Shown: piece after piece, positions 31,763 to 42,489 of the stretch
Layout: each line of letters begins with the position of its first letter
Numbering within the stretch: the first letter of the stretch is position 1
Origin: Gracilaria gracilis
Lineage: Eukaryota; Rhodophyta; Florideophyceae; Gracilariales; Gracilariaceae
Assembly (NCBI GenBank): GCA_030374805.1
Contig: JARGSG010000023.1
Coordinates: forward strand, 283,077-347,076
DNA length: 64,000 nt
Direction: 5' to 3'
The notes under the pieces: generated by a model
What the model saw: the letters and a program-made list of their open reading frames with translations, nothing else
Database searches by the model: none
What the model was told of the DNA's origin: nothing
Position numbers and translations under genes: made by a program

Positions 31763-31926
31763 AATCGGTGATCACCAAGGTGGTGAACGGAGTACGCTCG
31801 GCGACGCAGAGCCGATGCGACGCACGGCGCGAGATGGCACGAAGGCTGCGACACGGACCAAATTGGTACGACGATGCAACCGACTTGGTGAAAGGATCTA
31901 GGAGCCACGAGGGCGTGGCTCAGGGT

Positions 31927-31936
31927 AGGAAGGGGG
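31927..31936 (+). promoter_or_regulatory. Polypurine tract of copy 1
   Basis: AGGAAGGGGG followed by TC directly precedes the 3' LTR at 31939. This is the expected primer site for plus-strand DNA synthesis. Copy 2 has the same at 63767-63776. Confidence 0.85.
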
Positions 31937-31938
31937 TC

Positions 31939-32447
31939 TGTAGTACAATGAGACCTCAATGGGTTGGTGCCACGTGGGTCTACTGGTGCGCCCTTGCTGG
32001 CTACACTGTACCCAATTGGTATTCTGTATTTTATAATTTCTAATTTCTAATTTATAGTCTAGGATAGTTTAGCATTGCTGGCCCATGACAGTAGGTCATG
32101 GGCACAGCCGATGACGTCATGCCCGCATGGGAGATCGGCGTCGGTGCACCTTGTATATATTGTGGTGCACCTCGCCTTCCCCCTCGGGTATTGTAAAGTC
32201 AGGCACCATTAGGGCAGTAACTATACCATCTTGGTCACTTACTACTCTATTACTATCCAGGTTTTACCGCGCGTCGACGTCTACTACCGTACACCTACAC
32301 GGTCTAGACTAGTTGCCCCGCCGTTTGCCCCTGCGGGTTTCAGGTGCCCTACTACCATATTGGTTGTGTGTTTTTCCCCTTTAGGTTGAGCCCTCGCGCG
32401 CTCCCTCTACCAGGTGGACCCCACACCTTATCGGTATTTGTACGACA
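31939..32447 (+). repeat. 3' LTR of copy 1
   Basis: 509 bp, nearly identical to the 5' LTR (one inserted C, about three substitutions). It ends CA at 32447 before the TGATA duplication. Its symmetric core (32112-32171) is the likely promoter for the minus-strand aORF. Confidence 0.95.
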
Positions 32448-32452
32448 TGATA
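32448..32452. repeat. Target-site duplication TGATA, right side of copy 1
   Basis: Matches 20927-20931 exactly. Confidence 0.9.
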
Positions 32453-33090
32453 TGATATCTCTGTAGGACGTGAACTTGGTATGAAAATTTTATCGTAAAG
32501 ATATAAAAGATATGTAGAAATGGTAGAATTCCAATAATTTTTGATATATTCTAGACAAAGACCTGATATATGCGTGATATAGCTTTGGTAGTAACTCCCA
32601 AATTTGCGATTTAAGTGCGATAAATTCTGCAATTTGCCATATCCAATATCACTCAAAAATATACCTTAAATACACCAGATCCATATGAAGACCTTTCGCG
32701 CAACTCGACCAAATATGATATATAATTCAATATACTAAACACCTATCTGAATTGTATCATAACCTTACAAATTCTGCTTCAAATATATTCAACCCACACC
32801 ACATGTTTATCTAATATATCCACTGGGAGAAAGCTCAAGAGACGCTTTAGTATTTAGCGGTTTCTGCGATGTGGTGATAACAGCAGTGAAGTAAAAGCAG
32901 TTCAACTCATATGTGGAGATGATCATGTCTACACCCAAATCGTACTATACTGGCATTGAAACAGAATTAACTTAGCGAAGTTCTTGGGCAGGAATAAGAG
33001 TTCTAAAATACCGGAGATCCATTCCTCTATTCCGGCCAAAAAGGGGCCGAAATGCGCCGTGTGACACAGCGCATCTTTTGAACTTAGAAC
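32453..33090. other. AT-rich DNA right of copy 1
   Basis: No gene recognised. This sequence was contiguous with 20.9 kb before copy 1 inserted. A short minus frame (32929-33165) has no known motif. Confidence 0.4.
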
Positions 33091-34783
33091 ATGATTGTAT
33101 TGTCTGTTTTTTACGCCAATGTAAGCATTCCATGTATAAATGCACACTTTTGTCGCATGTACCAAGATTTAAGTAGAATGCCAGAATATGGAAGAACAAG
33201 TGTTTTTACGGGATATGCTCTGAACTGGCTCAAAAGTGCTTATCTCCCCCCAAAAGTAAGGGGTTTTGCGATCAAAGTTTTATGTGAAGCTAACTATCTC
33301 ATACCAAAACACGCTACTGGAGGTTGCAGAAAGTCATGGATGTTGAAATAGGTCAATAGATTTGTATGGAAATGTATCCCCATGGGATCTAGCCCAGTTC
33401 GGCCTTCTCAAAGTCTGATATACACTTCACATACCTATTCAGAAATTCAGAATCAACGTTTTGCCCACTTTTCTACTTTTGGCTCCGGCAGGCTCGGAAG
33501 GTTAGCAGATTTTGCACCTTCTGGGGTCACGGGTGAAAGTTCTAATGAATTTACATTTCAAAATGTCCTTCGATTTCCCAAAATATCATATCATATATTG
33601 CGGAATGGCCCATCAAAAGAGCTTACTGCCACTCTTCTCGACGATTTTCGCGGATTGTCGGTACTGGTAATCGAAAAATAATCAATAGTGCCATTGCTGC
33701 TTGTTGCGTATCTAGATATAATGACTCGAAGGGTTAAGCCTGCTTATGCGGACAAGATGTGTGGTGGCATTGTCGTTATTATTACTGCCGATAGATTTCA
33801 ACTTCCTGTTGTTGGTTCTCAAGGTATACTTTCTGCCCCGAAACAGGTTCCCAAAATACTATCAAATATTCATAAGCATTCGAAAATTAATGTGTTCTCC
33901 ATAAAAATGTCTGAATCTGTCTAGCAAGGAAACTATTTGCATTATGCTCACTTGCTTATGAGGGTGAGAACTGCTACATCTACAGATGCCAATTTTGCAT
34001 TGATTAATACCAGATACTACCCAAATTACAGAGATCTTTTTATCGCGATCATCGAAATGGCGCAATGCTCCAATTCTTACCGCTCGAAACACAAATGTCG
34101 CAAAATAAAACTTCGAGGCAAAAGTTTAAAATAACACATCTTTTAGAACATTTCACAGTTAAAGCATGCCAATAATCCCAAAAGCAAAACCACTGGAAGA
34201 ACGGGAAAAACTTGTAAACAAACACTTCGGATATACCACGGAAAAAACGATATAAAACAGTTCAAGGTGTATGCATTTGATTGTGCTGTATGTCCATCCA
34301 AACATGCCTGTAATGCTTCCCACAAATACATGTCGGTCACTTGGACTCGCAAATAGTTCTATTGGTTTTGTTGTTTCTGTTTTATCTGAAAGTGAAACGG
34401 ATCCTCATAAAACAGAAAAAGTTGCGACGCCGAGATGCACCATGGCAAACAATTATGTTCCTTCGTGGTTAGTACGATTTCCAAATGTTTATAAAGGAAT
34501 TGTTCAAGCTTTTTTGTCACAGAAATCAAGCGAAGAGCCGAAGTATTCGAGAGCAACGGTGTTAATTGAACCGCAAGTTTGCGATCACGTACGAGGTGTT
34601 CCAAATGTTCCAGCTCATGCAATTACCATGCACAGATTCCAGTCGCTGACACTCTCTTCGACAATAATTGATCCGCAACAAACATTTTGTAGGGGAGCCA
34701 TTTATGTCGCGTTTTCAAGATCTCCATCGCTCCAAAGGATTGTTCTTCTTTCTCCTGTCATTCAAAGTATTTTTGACAAATAA
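33091..34783 (+). pseudogene. Helitron-type Pif1-like helicase remnant C
   Basis: One plus frame from 33091 to about 34130, interrupted by several stops, then a second frame 34271-34783, covers the helicase motifs in order. They are HATGGCRKSWML (degenerate Walker A, about 33320), LDDFRGLSVLVIEK (Walker B region), CGGIVVIITADRFQLPVV, MSESV-stop-QGN with YAHLLMRVRTATSTDANFAL, LANSSIGFVVSVL, VPAHAITMHRFQSLTL and GAIYVAFSRSPSLQRIVLL. The motif order is that of Helitron B on the other strand, but the proteins differ clearly. No Rep region was found upstream, unless it is the unrecognised material at 19-20.9 kb now separated by copy 1. Non-functional. Confidence 0.75.
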
Positions 34784-35279
34784 TCTGCTAAAACAAACGA
34801 AGGTTTTCAGCAAATTGGAACTGTTCATAAAATGTTTTTAGAAATATCTCATTTACTGAAATTCGTGGAATGAAATAACGCGAAACTAATTTTGTATCAA
34901 TAAAGCAGGTTGCCTAGAAGCTTGGCGGGTTTTCCTTGCAAATTATTCCTTGCCAGCCCTGATAAACATTCACTTCAAGAAGAATCGCGGTATTCAAGGG
35001 TTCACAAAAACACCTTCATACAAATCAATGTTGAATAACGCAAGAAATTTTAATCTTTCATTCAGATGCAGGGAGCCGTGGGAAATGTTCGATGGCAAGA
35101 AACATAAGGATATTGCAAAGGGTGATTATCTAAAAACATATGATTTAGTTGAGAGGTATCCATAAACGAATTTAATAGTTCTTCCTTAAAACCTCCTTCA
35201 CTGTGTTCGTTCGTTCGTTATTTTGCGTGAAAATAACGGATCCAAACGATAGAAACACTTTAAATAATGGACGGAGTAC
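34784..35279. other. AT-rich spacer with an unassigned 71-codon frame
   Basis: A plus frame at 34950-35165 (SLRCREP-like centre, Lys-rich) has no recognised motif. Otherwise nothing visible. The end of Helitron C and the left end of DDE transposon 2 should lie here. Confidence 0.3.
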
Positions 35280-36075
35280 AAAGTTTCTCGGCTTAGCATA
35301 GCTCTTTGTAGAAAGCTGCTAAAACATGAAGCAAACAGCATTCAACGATTTTTCGTGCCTAAATTTGGCGCTAATAACCAGAAACTGTTTCAAGCAGTGA
35401 TGTATGTTCTCGTAGCGTGCCCTTACGGAAGAATGGTAGGCTTTCCCAATAACAATGTACTTCGTAAAGAACTTTGAATTTTGATAACCAGCATCCGTAA
35501 CAAATATTTCGTCACGACGAAGAAGTTTTAGATCAAGACCAAAAATTTTTAGATTCGAGGAACTTCCACAGAGAAAGCCCCCATTGATCCACCAACTTTT
35601 TCCAGTTGCAGTAGTAACACTCGTTTCATGGCGCAGTCCGGCTCCGTGGAATTCAGTAGAGTACCAACTAGATGAGAAAGGCTGCGGTCAAACAATAAGA
35701 CAATCTGTACCATAGACTGCCATAAAATAGAGAATGATAACCGAGACTTTGGCGATATCTAGAAACAATTATTTATTTAATTATAAACAACTAAAAACAT
35801 TAAAATATGAAAGTCACATACTACGTTAATGTTCCTTAGCAGCTTGGCAAAGGTCCAACTGCATTTTCTGAGTGTTTTTTCGTCAACCCCAGAAAATGTA
35901 GCATTTAGGTTCTCCGTTGCATACTGGAGACGAAAAAATAGGCCCGTAACTAATGCATAGGCTTTGCATCTAATTGAATCTCTCTACGGATTTTGTTCTA
36001 GAGGCTCGCTCACGTGCTGTATGTTGTTCCGAGTAAAGATCTAAACCGGTGGTTGCAGACAGAAAATTGCCCTTT
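35280..36075 (-). pseudogene. IS5/Harbinger-like DDE transposase, copy 2
   Basis: Same family as the gene at 8138-9679. Minus strand, in order: RFRSLLGTTYST, ALVTGLFFRLQYATENLNAT, SGVDEKTLRKCSWTF, then the intron, VYGTDCLIV-stop-PQPFSSSWYS, GAGLRHETSVTTATGK, INGGFLCGSSSNLKIF, FVTDAGYQNSKFF, RARYENIHHCLKQFLVIS and FRHEKSLNAVCF. Tyr replaces the first catalytic Asp (VYGTD instead of VDGTD), and stops occur throughout. The two copies are far from identical, so they are separate, old insertions. Confidence 0.7.
35759..35821 (-). other. Intron in transposase copy 2
   Basis: 63-nt AT-rich intron with GTATGT donor at 35821 and TAG acceptor at 35759, at the same codon position as in copy 1. This suggests the intron predates the duplication of the transposon. 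Confidence 0.7.
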
Positions 36076-36093
36076 CCGTACATTTTTAAGTAT

Positions 36094-36303
36094 GGTGATG
36101 CTTGCGCCCCGAACGTTCCTAGAGTTATAACTCTTCAGAATAGATTCATGGCAGAGAAGTTAGTGTAAAAACGCTCTACCTATCTTACTTGAGTTGAGCT
36201 GGTGATACTTGTGCCCCGAAACCTTTTTGTGGTTGCAACTCTTCAAACAAGAGTCATGGCAGAGGCGTTCGTTTACAAAGTCGTTACCTATCTCAGTTGA
36301 GTT
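36094..36303. repeat. Tandem duplication of about 105 bp
   Basis: Two degenerate units, 36094-36200 and 36201-36303, each beginning GGTGAT.CTTG.GCCCCGAA and containing AACTCTTCA and TCATGGCAGAG. The start of a third unit follows at 36304. The repeat lies in the region between the two divergent genes of DDE transposon 2. Confidence 0.75.
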
Positions 36304-37573
36304 GGTGATGCTTTATGCTGCTAAAAAATGAACCACGTAAGAATCCAGGTTTTAGACACTGTGTCATCTTCGTCAAACCAGTAATTGGCAAGCAAAACAT
36401 GCGGTGCACATATTTTGGTAGACATCGCAAATTCTTTGGACTTGTCTAACAAAATCAGGTCCGCCAAATTATTGTGTTGCATGAGGTACAATCACCTCGG
36501 TTTGAAATACTGACAGCAGTTCTTCCACACTTTCTTTTCAAGCTTTCACATTCCTACATGGAAACAAAAAAATATCAGAAACATAGCCAGAAGATGACGA
36601 GTTGAACACTGTTGACAGTATTTTAAAGAATTTACCAGCTTCTACTACTCGAAGAGAACAAGAAAAAGCTTTAGAGCTACTTCAGATATGGACATTACCG
36701 TTTCTTTGCGAATAACTTCATACACCATAAAATGAGATAAGATACTTTTGTACAGTGTAGAACATATATGATTACTCAAGCTAAAGCTTTTCATACGCTT
36801 GAAAGGAAAGAATCTAGACGAAAAAGGCCGTTTAATGTTATGTTATGATGTAGTTCTTTCCACCAGCGTACCGAACTTTTGATTTTTGTTTTATTAATGA
36901 TTGATGCAATGGGGAAAACTTCACCCGAGCCCTTTGTTTTCGTTTACAGATATTGAAAATGAATTCAGTATTCGATAAACCCTTTCCAATATTGTCCTGA
37001 TCAAAATTACGCTTAGAACAGAACTTAATATCTCTTCAAGTTCTGTTCAAATGAGCCTTTTTCTTTGGATGAAAAGCTTTGTTTTTGGTCACGCAGGCTG
37101 ATAATAATGGTTGTTCGCTTACACCTGCGCGCCCACCAACAATGACCCCAATGCATCCACTGGCAGATAGGCCCATCAATATATCTACCAAAGTGACTGC
37201 ATTTTCCAAGAAGTGATAAAAAAAACTAAAGAATCTGAATTCTTCGGTCTTTCCTACGTTACCAATGTACATAAGTTAGGATTTGAATATGTGACTGGAG
37301 ATATGAGGCAGTGTTTTCTGTACAGGACAAGGCAAAGACTGTACTGATTTGTAACGTTTTCCTTCGCCTTTCTTTATTACAATTCCACCCGCCTTAGTTT
37401 TAGTTCCGATGTACGCCTAATGCCAAACGATTCTCCTCAGAATCTTTCCATTCTCCTGACAATCACTTCTGAAGAGCGGAACGATATCTCTGTCCATCAA
37501 ACGTTTACGTCTCTGAAAGAAAGCACCTCCACCGCAACGGTTGAGATCTCATTACGATGCAAAGGAGCTACGC
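36304..37573. other. Intergenic region of DDE transposon 2
   Basis: AT-rich, no gene recognised. Spacing from the transposase to ORF2 (about 1.5 kb) is close to that of copy 1. Confidence 0.4.
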
Positions 37574-38290
37574 AGAACTGAAACTGCCCCCGAAGTATAC
37601 AAAAGGGACTCTTTATTCAGGGAAATTCCGTTTTCTTCATTCAAATCTAAATTGAATAAGGTAAAAAAGGAAAAACAAAACTCTCCCAGTAAGCTTATAT
37701 AGTCTTCATTTATAATAAATGAGTAGTGTATCTAACATTAAGTGTAGATCTACTGGCTCCTCAGATCTCAAAACTCCGGGAAAACCAAATACCTGTAATT
37801 AAAGAGCTCGATTCATCCGAATATGAAGGTAGGAAGACGAATGGAGATGAGGCCACTAGGTCTCCAGTTAAACCGCAGTTTAATCCATTGGTTCTAACCT
37901 CAGTATGAGATGATACGAGATCTACCAATGAGCACCTAACCTTGACAATCATTTCTCCATCTGGTGCAGGAAGCGGCAATCTCACAAGTCGTATTAGATC
38001 AGATGGCAAGGCTTTTGAGTTAACGATGAAGTGGCCAGAACCACTGCAGGATGTGAAATTGCTGCAAAAGTTTTTGCTTTCGAAAAAATTTGAACCGATG
38101 CAGGTGTTTCACTCCAAAATAATGGGATTTCAAGAGATTTGAAAGTTTTACGAAATTCTTCCGGAGATGAGGTGAATTCTTTATGTTTTATCACACTTCC
38201 GTTCCAGGTGGAGTCACATATACTAGGGATGCAACTATTGACGTACCCAAAAAAACGAAAAAATTATTAGATTGACCCTAAGGCCCCAAT
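37574..38290 (+). pseudogene. Transposon-associated ORF2 of unknown function, copy 2
   Basis: Matches ORF2 copy 1 (10524-11375). Landmarks are ETAPEVYKRDSLF with PFSSFKSKLNKVKKEK (37580-37670), LTLTIISPSGAGSGNLTSRI and GKAFELTMKWPEPLQDVKLL (37935-38065), HSKIMGFQEI (38109), then ITLPFQVESHILGMQLLTYP after a shift, and a DPKAP ending. Stops and shifts separate the segments. Paired with the minus-strand transposase 1.5 kb to the left, as in copy 1. I know no function for it. Confidence 0.55.
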
Positions 38291-38626
38291 TGACAATTAG
38301 GTGAAAGATGAGAACATTGTTTACTTGGATATCAAATAGAGAGCTACCAAAATGTCATAAACATTATCATATTTATCTTCAGGTCGTAAAAATTTACAAT
38401 TTGGCATGCAGCTACAATGTCTTCTTTTCGTAATTAGATACGTTTTGGCTTTACAAATCATCTATTTCTTTCACTTTCTATTGTGTTTTCAATGCAGAAA
38501 CTTCATCTTTCCCGGGTCTTTCAGAACGAAATTTATCTAGTTTACTTGATGCGAAGGTGCTTATGGCAGAAAAGCGCTACAGTTTTCAAACCACTTCACT
38601 TCATCTTCTCGAGTATTTCTGTTCTT

Positions 38627-38830
38627 TTAAGAAGGAGGAGTGAAACACCTACAACCAATACAAACTTCATATTGGCAAGCGAGGCAAGCTAGCCAGGTGC
38701 GGTTACAGGCAATACAATTCCTCACACGGTGCAAGTCAGCTTTATGTCCACATTTCTGGCAGTGACTTCGCCTTGAGGATTTTGGCTCAGAATGGACTTT
38801 GGTTTCCCACACTATGGCGACCCTGTTCAT
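38627..38830 (-). CDS. Small Cys-rich ORF, unrecognised
   Basis: 67 codons from an ATG at 38830, with HCQKCGHKADLHRVRNCIAC followed by WLACLACQYEVCIGCRCF. The spacing of eight to nine Cys and two His suggests metal binding, perhaps two zinc-ribbon-like units. It lies to the right of DDE transposon 2 and may be part of a longer broken gene. No equivalent was noticed near transposon 1. Confidence 0.35.
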   Translation of the reverse strand: MNRVAIVWETKVHSEPKSSRRSHCQKCGHKADLHRVRNCIACNRTWLACLACQYEVCIGCRCFTPPS

Positions 38831-39963
38831 TTCAGTTACGAATGTTAACGGTTCCGTGCTTTCAGATAATTTATATTTGAGCTATAGTTGTTATCACAAT
38901 GTGTGACAGCCTGCAAAAAAAGAATCGGAATCTATCCGTAACAAGCACGCAAACTCAAAACTTAGTGGCACTTCTGCTTTAATATAAATCGTGGGCGGCA
39001 CTACGACACAGGAGTTCATGTCGAAATAGAATGTTTTGGAAGTGGAAGTTGCTACCAACAGAAGTGGAAGCTTCTGTATGAACGAGTGGAAGGCTTCAAA
39101 CTTATGCTGGAGTTCTCCATTCTGTGAATTTACTTCGCCCCTGGTGGAGGGTTCGAATTTATTTTAAAATTCTACTGCTCCTACTACAAAAGTACAGAGC
39201 TGTTTTCAACGAGCCCTGAGAGGCAGGCTGATATCGCATTGATGCACGTTAGACAGTCATTTCATGTCCCTTTGATTTTCGAAAACGAACGTCATTTGTG
39301 GCATTCCCGTCGATCCTTTGATCATCACAAGAACGTCAATGGAATGTCTCGTGAATATTCAAGAGTTTGGATGTCCAACTGATGTCCTGAAATTTGCTTC
39401 CAACGAAACTACTGTAAGCTAATGTGCGAGTGATATACAATTGATATTTTTCAGCCTACACTACAGATGTGCTAGTGACGTGCATTCCAGAAATAATTCC
39501 GAACATCCTCTGGGCATCGACTTGTTTCTCTGGGGAGACGTTATATTTAATGTATAATATGCAATTACTGAAACTGTATGTAAAAAATAAATATCTCCCA
39601 ATAAATACACCATGCATATAGTACAGTTTGGAAAAGCTCACACTGTTCTAAACTTATTATCGACCAAAAGTTGTGTTTGAAGGATTGATCAAGAAAGCTT
39701 TGTCATAAAACATGACGAACTAAGCAACAAAGCTGCTCCAAATAAGGTCTTCTTATACCCGAAAGTATTCTCTTCAGGGTATGATATATCGTCTAATAGG
39801 TACCCGGAAAAGCTAGGAGTTCGGGGAAATTATAAATCTTTAGTTTGAGTACATCAAAATGGTTTGATAAATGCTACAGTAAATCCTCGTTACGAGCATG
39901 CGAAGCGTTAACCTCTTCAGTATCCTTGTAAATAGTTTATATCTCTACTTTGTGAAGAAAGAA
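38831..39963. other. AT-rich stretch, nothing recognised
   Basis: Only short random-looking frames. No repeats, RNA genes or transposon motifs were identified. Confidence 0.4.
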
Positions 39964-40359
39964 CTACCCTTGGTAAACGCAGATGTAGCACTGCGTTCTC
40001 TGTAGCATGTTGTATTTGCTTTCTTTAACTGCTATAACGCCCAACAAAGACTTTAATCGCGTTTGGTGCGTAGAATGTCTCATTTCGCGCTTCAAATTAT
40101 TCAGCGCTCGACAAATTGCAGACAAAACGGCTTGACAATCAACATCTTGCTCCCGGTGTTCTTTCACGGCAGGTATATATATTAACTTACAGTTAGTTTT
40201 AAACCCTTCTACCATATTCTCTTCCTCCTCCATGTCCTCATTGTCATTTGTCTCTGCGTCAGCAACGTCAACACAAATCATAGCCGAACATGCAATTGAT
40301 GGTTGAACTATGCAATCATTATTCTCTCCCTGAAAATTAAGCACTGATTCTACTGTCAT
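39964..40359 (-). CDS. Acidic ORF of unknown function
   Basis: 131 codons from an ATG at 40359. An acidic run (DAETNDNEDMEEEENMVEG) is followed by a more basic C-terminal half (ALNNLKREMRHSTHQTRLK). No domain recognised, and no neighbour suggests a role. It could be chance or a remnant of a DNA transposon. Confidence 0.25.
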   Translation of the reverse strand: MTVESVLNFQGENNDCIVQPSIACSAMICVDVADAETNDNEDMEEEENMVEGFKTNCKLIYIPAVKEHREQDVDCQAVLSAICRALNNLKREMRHSTHQTRLKSLLGVIAVKESKYNMLQRTQCYICVYQG

Positions 40360-41499
40360 GTCAATGTGATTTGACTTTGGTGCCGCTGATATTTCCGCTT
40401 CTAAAGGAGAGTAATATTTTGTCTTGTAGTCATTTTTAGAACCCCTGAGGTTTGCAACAAAGAAATTATGTCGACTGGTATTCCTACGTCTCCTATTTGG
40501 CTACGTTCTGCACTTTAAATAGATGGACGTCAATCGAGATGTTACAGTTGAGATACAATTCCTAGAATGGTAACGTATCTGGCGTACCAACTAACGGCGC
40601 TTTATTGCTTCAGAAGTTTTGTACAACATAGATGTCGACAGATACCTTTATATAAAAAAATGTACAGTTTCAAAGAAGTACGAATTTCTGGGCCACCGCC
40701 CAGTTTTTTGCCCATATCATCCTTGCATTCTTATTCTTTTGAACTTGCTCCACACGCCTCAGGCTGCGTCCCGGAAATGGGAAAAGCTCTCTGTATCTGT
40801 GGACATCATTTTTGGAACATTCTTACCAAACCACGCATGTGGCTACAACCCAGGAGAACAATATGAATGGCAGAGGGCACCAAACTAAACAAGCAATGAT
40901 AAATAGCACAATGTAGAATTAAACTGTGCTGGTGTGCAACAATGTTACTCTATTGTACTGCAAAGCACAAAAGATAGTGTGCAGGTACACCGTTGGAATT
41001 TACCCAGATACGCAACGACGAACACGCCGCTCGTAAAAGAAAGAGAAATCGACAAAACGAGCGTCAAAGCAGTTGTGCAATGCGTGTTCACCCCGTAATG
41101 ACATACTGCAGCACTGCAGTAGAAGAGACGGAATACCAGTCTGCCTGAGAGAGACGAAAAATAGAGAATATAGATGATAGCGGGAATGCACAGACTGTGC
41201 TGAAGGTTGTGGTGCTTGCTAAAGGATAAGATGAAAAAATACCAAAGTGGACAAAGAAGAGTTGACTCAGGTTTAGGGGGTAGGTCGTCGAGGGGAAGTG
41301 GTCTACCCGATTTGAGTTGGAGGTGACGCTTCAATTCGGGGGTTGATATGGAGCCCCATTAAGGTGCATACTTCTGGTAACCAAATACTTTGCTCTTTTG
41401 CCATCATATACAAGATTGTCAACGATGGTAGAGTGCCTTACATTAATTTGGCATATAAAGTTACCAGTACTTGATCTTACTTAAGTCTTCACTGGCCTT
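40360..41499. other. Transition from AT-rich DNA to element D
   Basis: No recognised gene. A 129-codon minus frame at 40945-41334 is hydrophobic and Ser-rich without a known motif. The outer end of the element D 3' LTR is probably near or just after 41.4 kb, but its TG boundary and target duplication were not found. Confidence 0.35.
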
Positions 41500-42400
41500 A
41501 CGTTCAACTCAGTCGCCAGCACGCCACAAGAAGACCGCAGACAAAATTATAGTGCAACGCCTTTTGGCGGGAAAAGCGAAACAGCCACGAAGATGTTCGG
41601 GATCTTTTTCTCGGAGAGGTAGCACAGCAAAGGGAGCACTCCGGGAATGGCACGAATCGCTGGGTGTAAACCGAGATCAAACCGTCACGACGAGCATCAA
41701 AGTGTACAGTGCGGACCGGGTATCGTGTAGGGACACGTGCGAAGAGCGGTCTAAAGACTGAGCCTCGTGAGAGTTGAACGGCGACGACAAGATGTCGGAC
41801 GGCATGCCACGTGAAAGTGGGCTGTAGAACAAACCCAAAAAGAGGCAAAGCGGTCCACAAGAGTGGGAATAGGTGCGCAACACACACAAGAAACCCAATA
41901 GTGGGGCGAGTATACGACAGTAGTCGGAACAACACACACATGCAGTGGTAATACTCTAAGCGCCACAAGGGTGGTTACCTATACGTGAAAAATGCGTTCG
42001 TCACTCTACTTGGAGCTGAACAGTCCGCGAAGGTGGGATAGTTAGAGCCGGGAAGCTCTTGCTTGACAAGGGTGATTTACTGAGGGATCATAGCTCCATC
42101 TACTACGTAGTGGGCTCGGCGCGGCCCCTGACAGTGGGCGCGACGGCCAAATAAAGTATCAAATATATCTAGTAAATACAGCAATGCTGGGAGCATCGCT
42201 TCTTGGGTAGCCGTGCAGCACATGTTCCCGTCAGGCCCACTGCGCAGTAGCTCAGGCCGTGCATCCCACGTGTACAATCTCAAAAACCGTCTGAGCGCAA
42301 CACCCAGCCAGTGGCGTTACAGCTCATATAACGACTCTACGCATCAATGCGGAAAGTTCACTAAGTCCTAAAAAACTCTTCTTAAGAGTATTGTCCTACA
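41500..42400 (-). repeat. 3' LTR of element D (outer end approximate)
   Basis: The inner end is clear: on the minus strand TGTAGGACAATAC starts at 42400, next to the polypurine tract. It resembles the TGTAGTACAATGAG start of the copy 1 LTR. Patches near 42134-42180 and CCCACGTGTAC near 42267 recur in the same order in the putative 5' LTR. The left end is inferred from the estimated 5' LTR length. Confidence 0.5.
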
Positions 42401-42402
42401 TA

Positions 42403-42413
42403 TCCCCCTCCTT
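42403..42413 (-). promoter_or_regulatory. Polypurine tract of element D
   Basis: AAGGAGGGGGA on the minus strand, two bases before the 3' LTR. Very similar to the AGGAAGGGGG tract of copies 1 and 2. Confidence 0.7.
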
Positions 42414-42489
42414 AAGAGCGAAAAAAACGCCGCAATGACGGGTCGAGCTCCGAACATCGGGCGTAAAAGCGCAATCACGAGTACCTCGG

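Larger units (their letters stand above)
20932..32447 (+). mobile_element. Complete Ty3/Gypsy (chromoviral) retrotransposon, copy 1
   Basis: An 11,516-bp element with LTRs starting TGTAGTACA and ending GTACGACA, and a 5-bp duplication TGATA. Order: 5' LTR, candidate primer-binding site, gag, pol (protease, reverse transcriptase, RNase H, integrase, chromodomain), a 0.9-kb convergent spacer, a minus-strand aORF, a polypurine tract and the 3' LTR. The two LTRs differ by only about three substitutions and one indel, so the insertion is fairly recent. pol has frameshifts, so this copy is not autonomous as sequenced. It sits in AT-rich DNA between unrelated Helitron fragments. Confidence 0.95.

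Noticed and set aside
36094-36303. CRISPR-like array
   Set aside because: Units are 105 bp, degenerate and adjacent without spacers, so this is an ordinary tandem duplication.
41504-41968. 154-codon minus frame left of the element D polypurine tract
   Set aside because: Cys/Leu/Phe-rich without any domain, overlapped by two other frames and probably inside the LTR.
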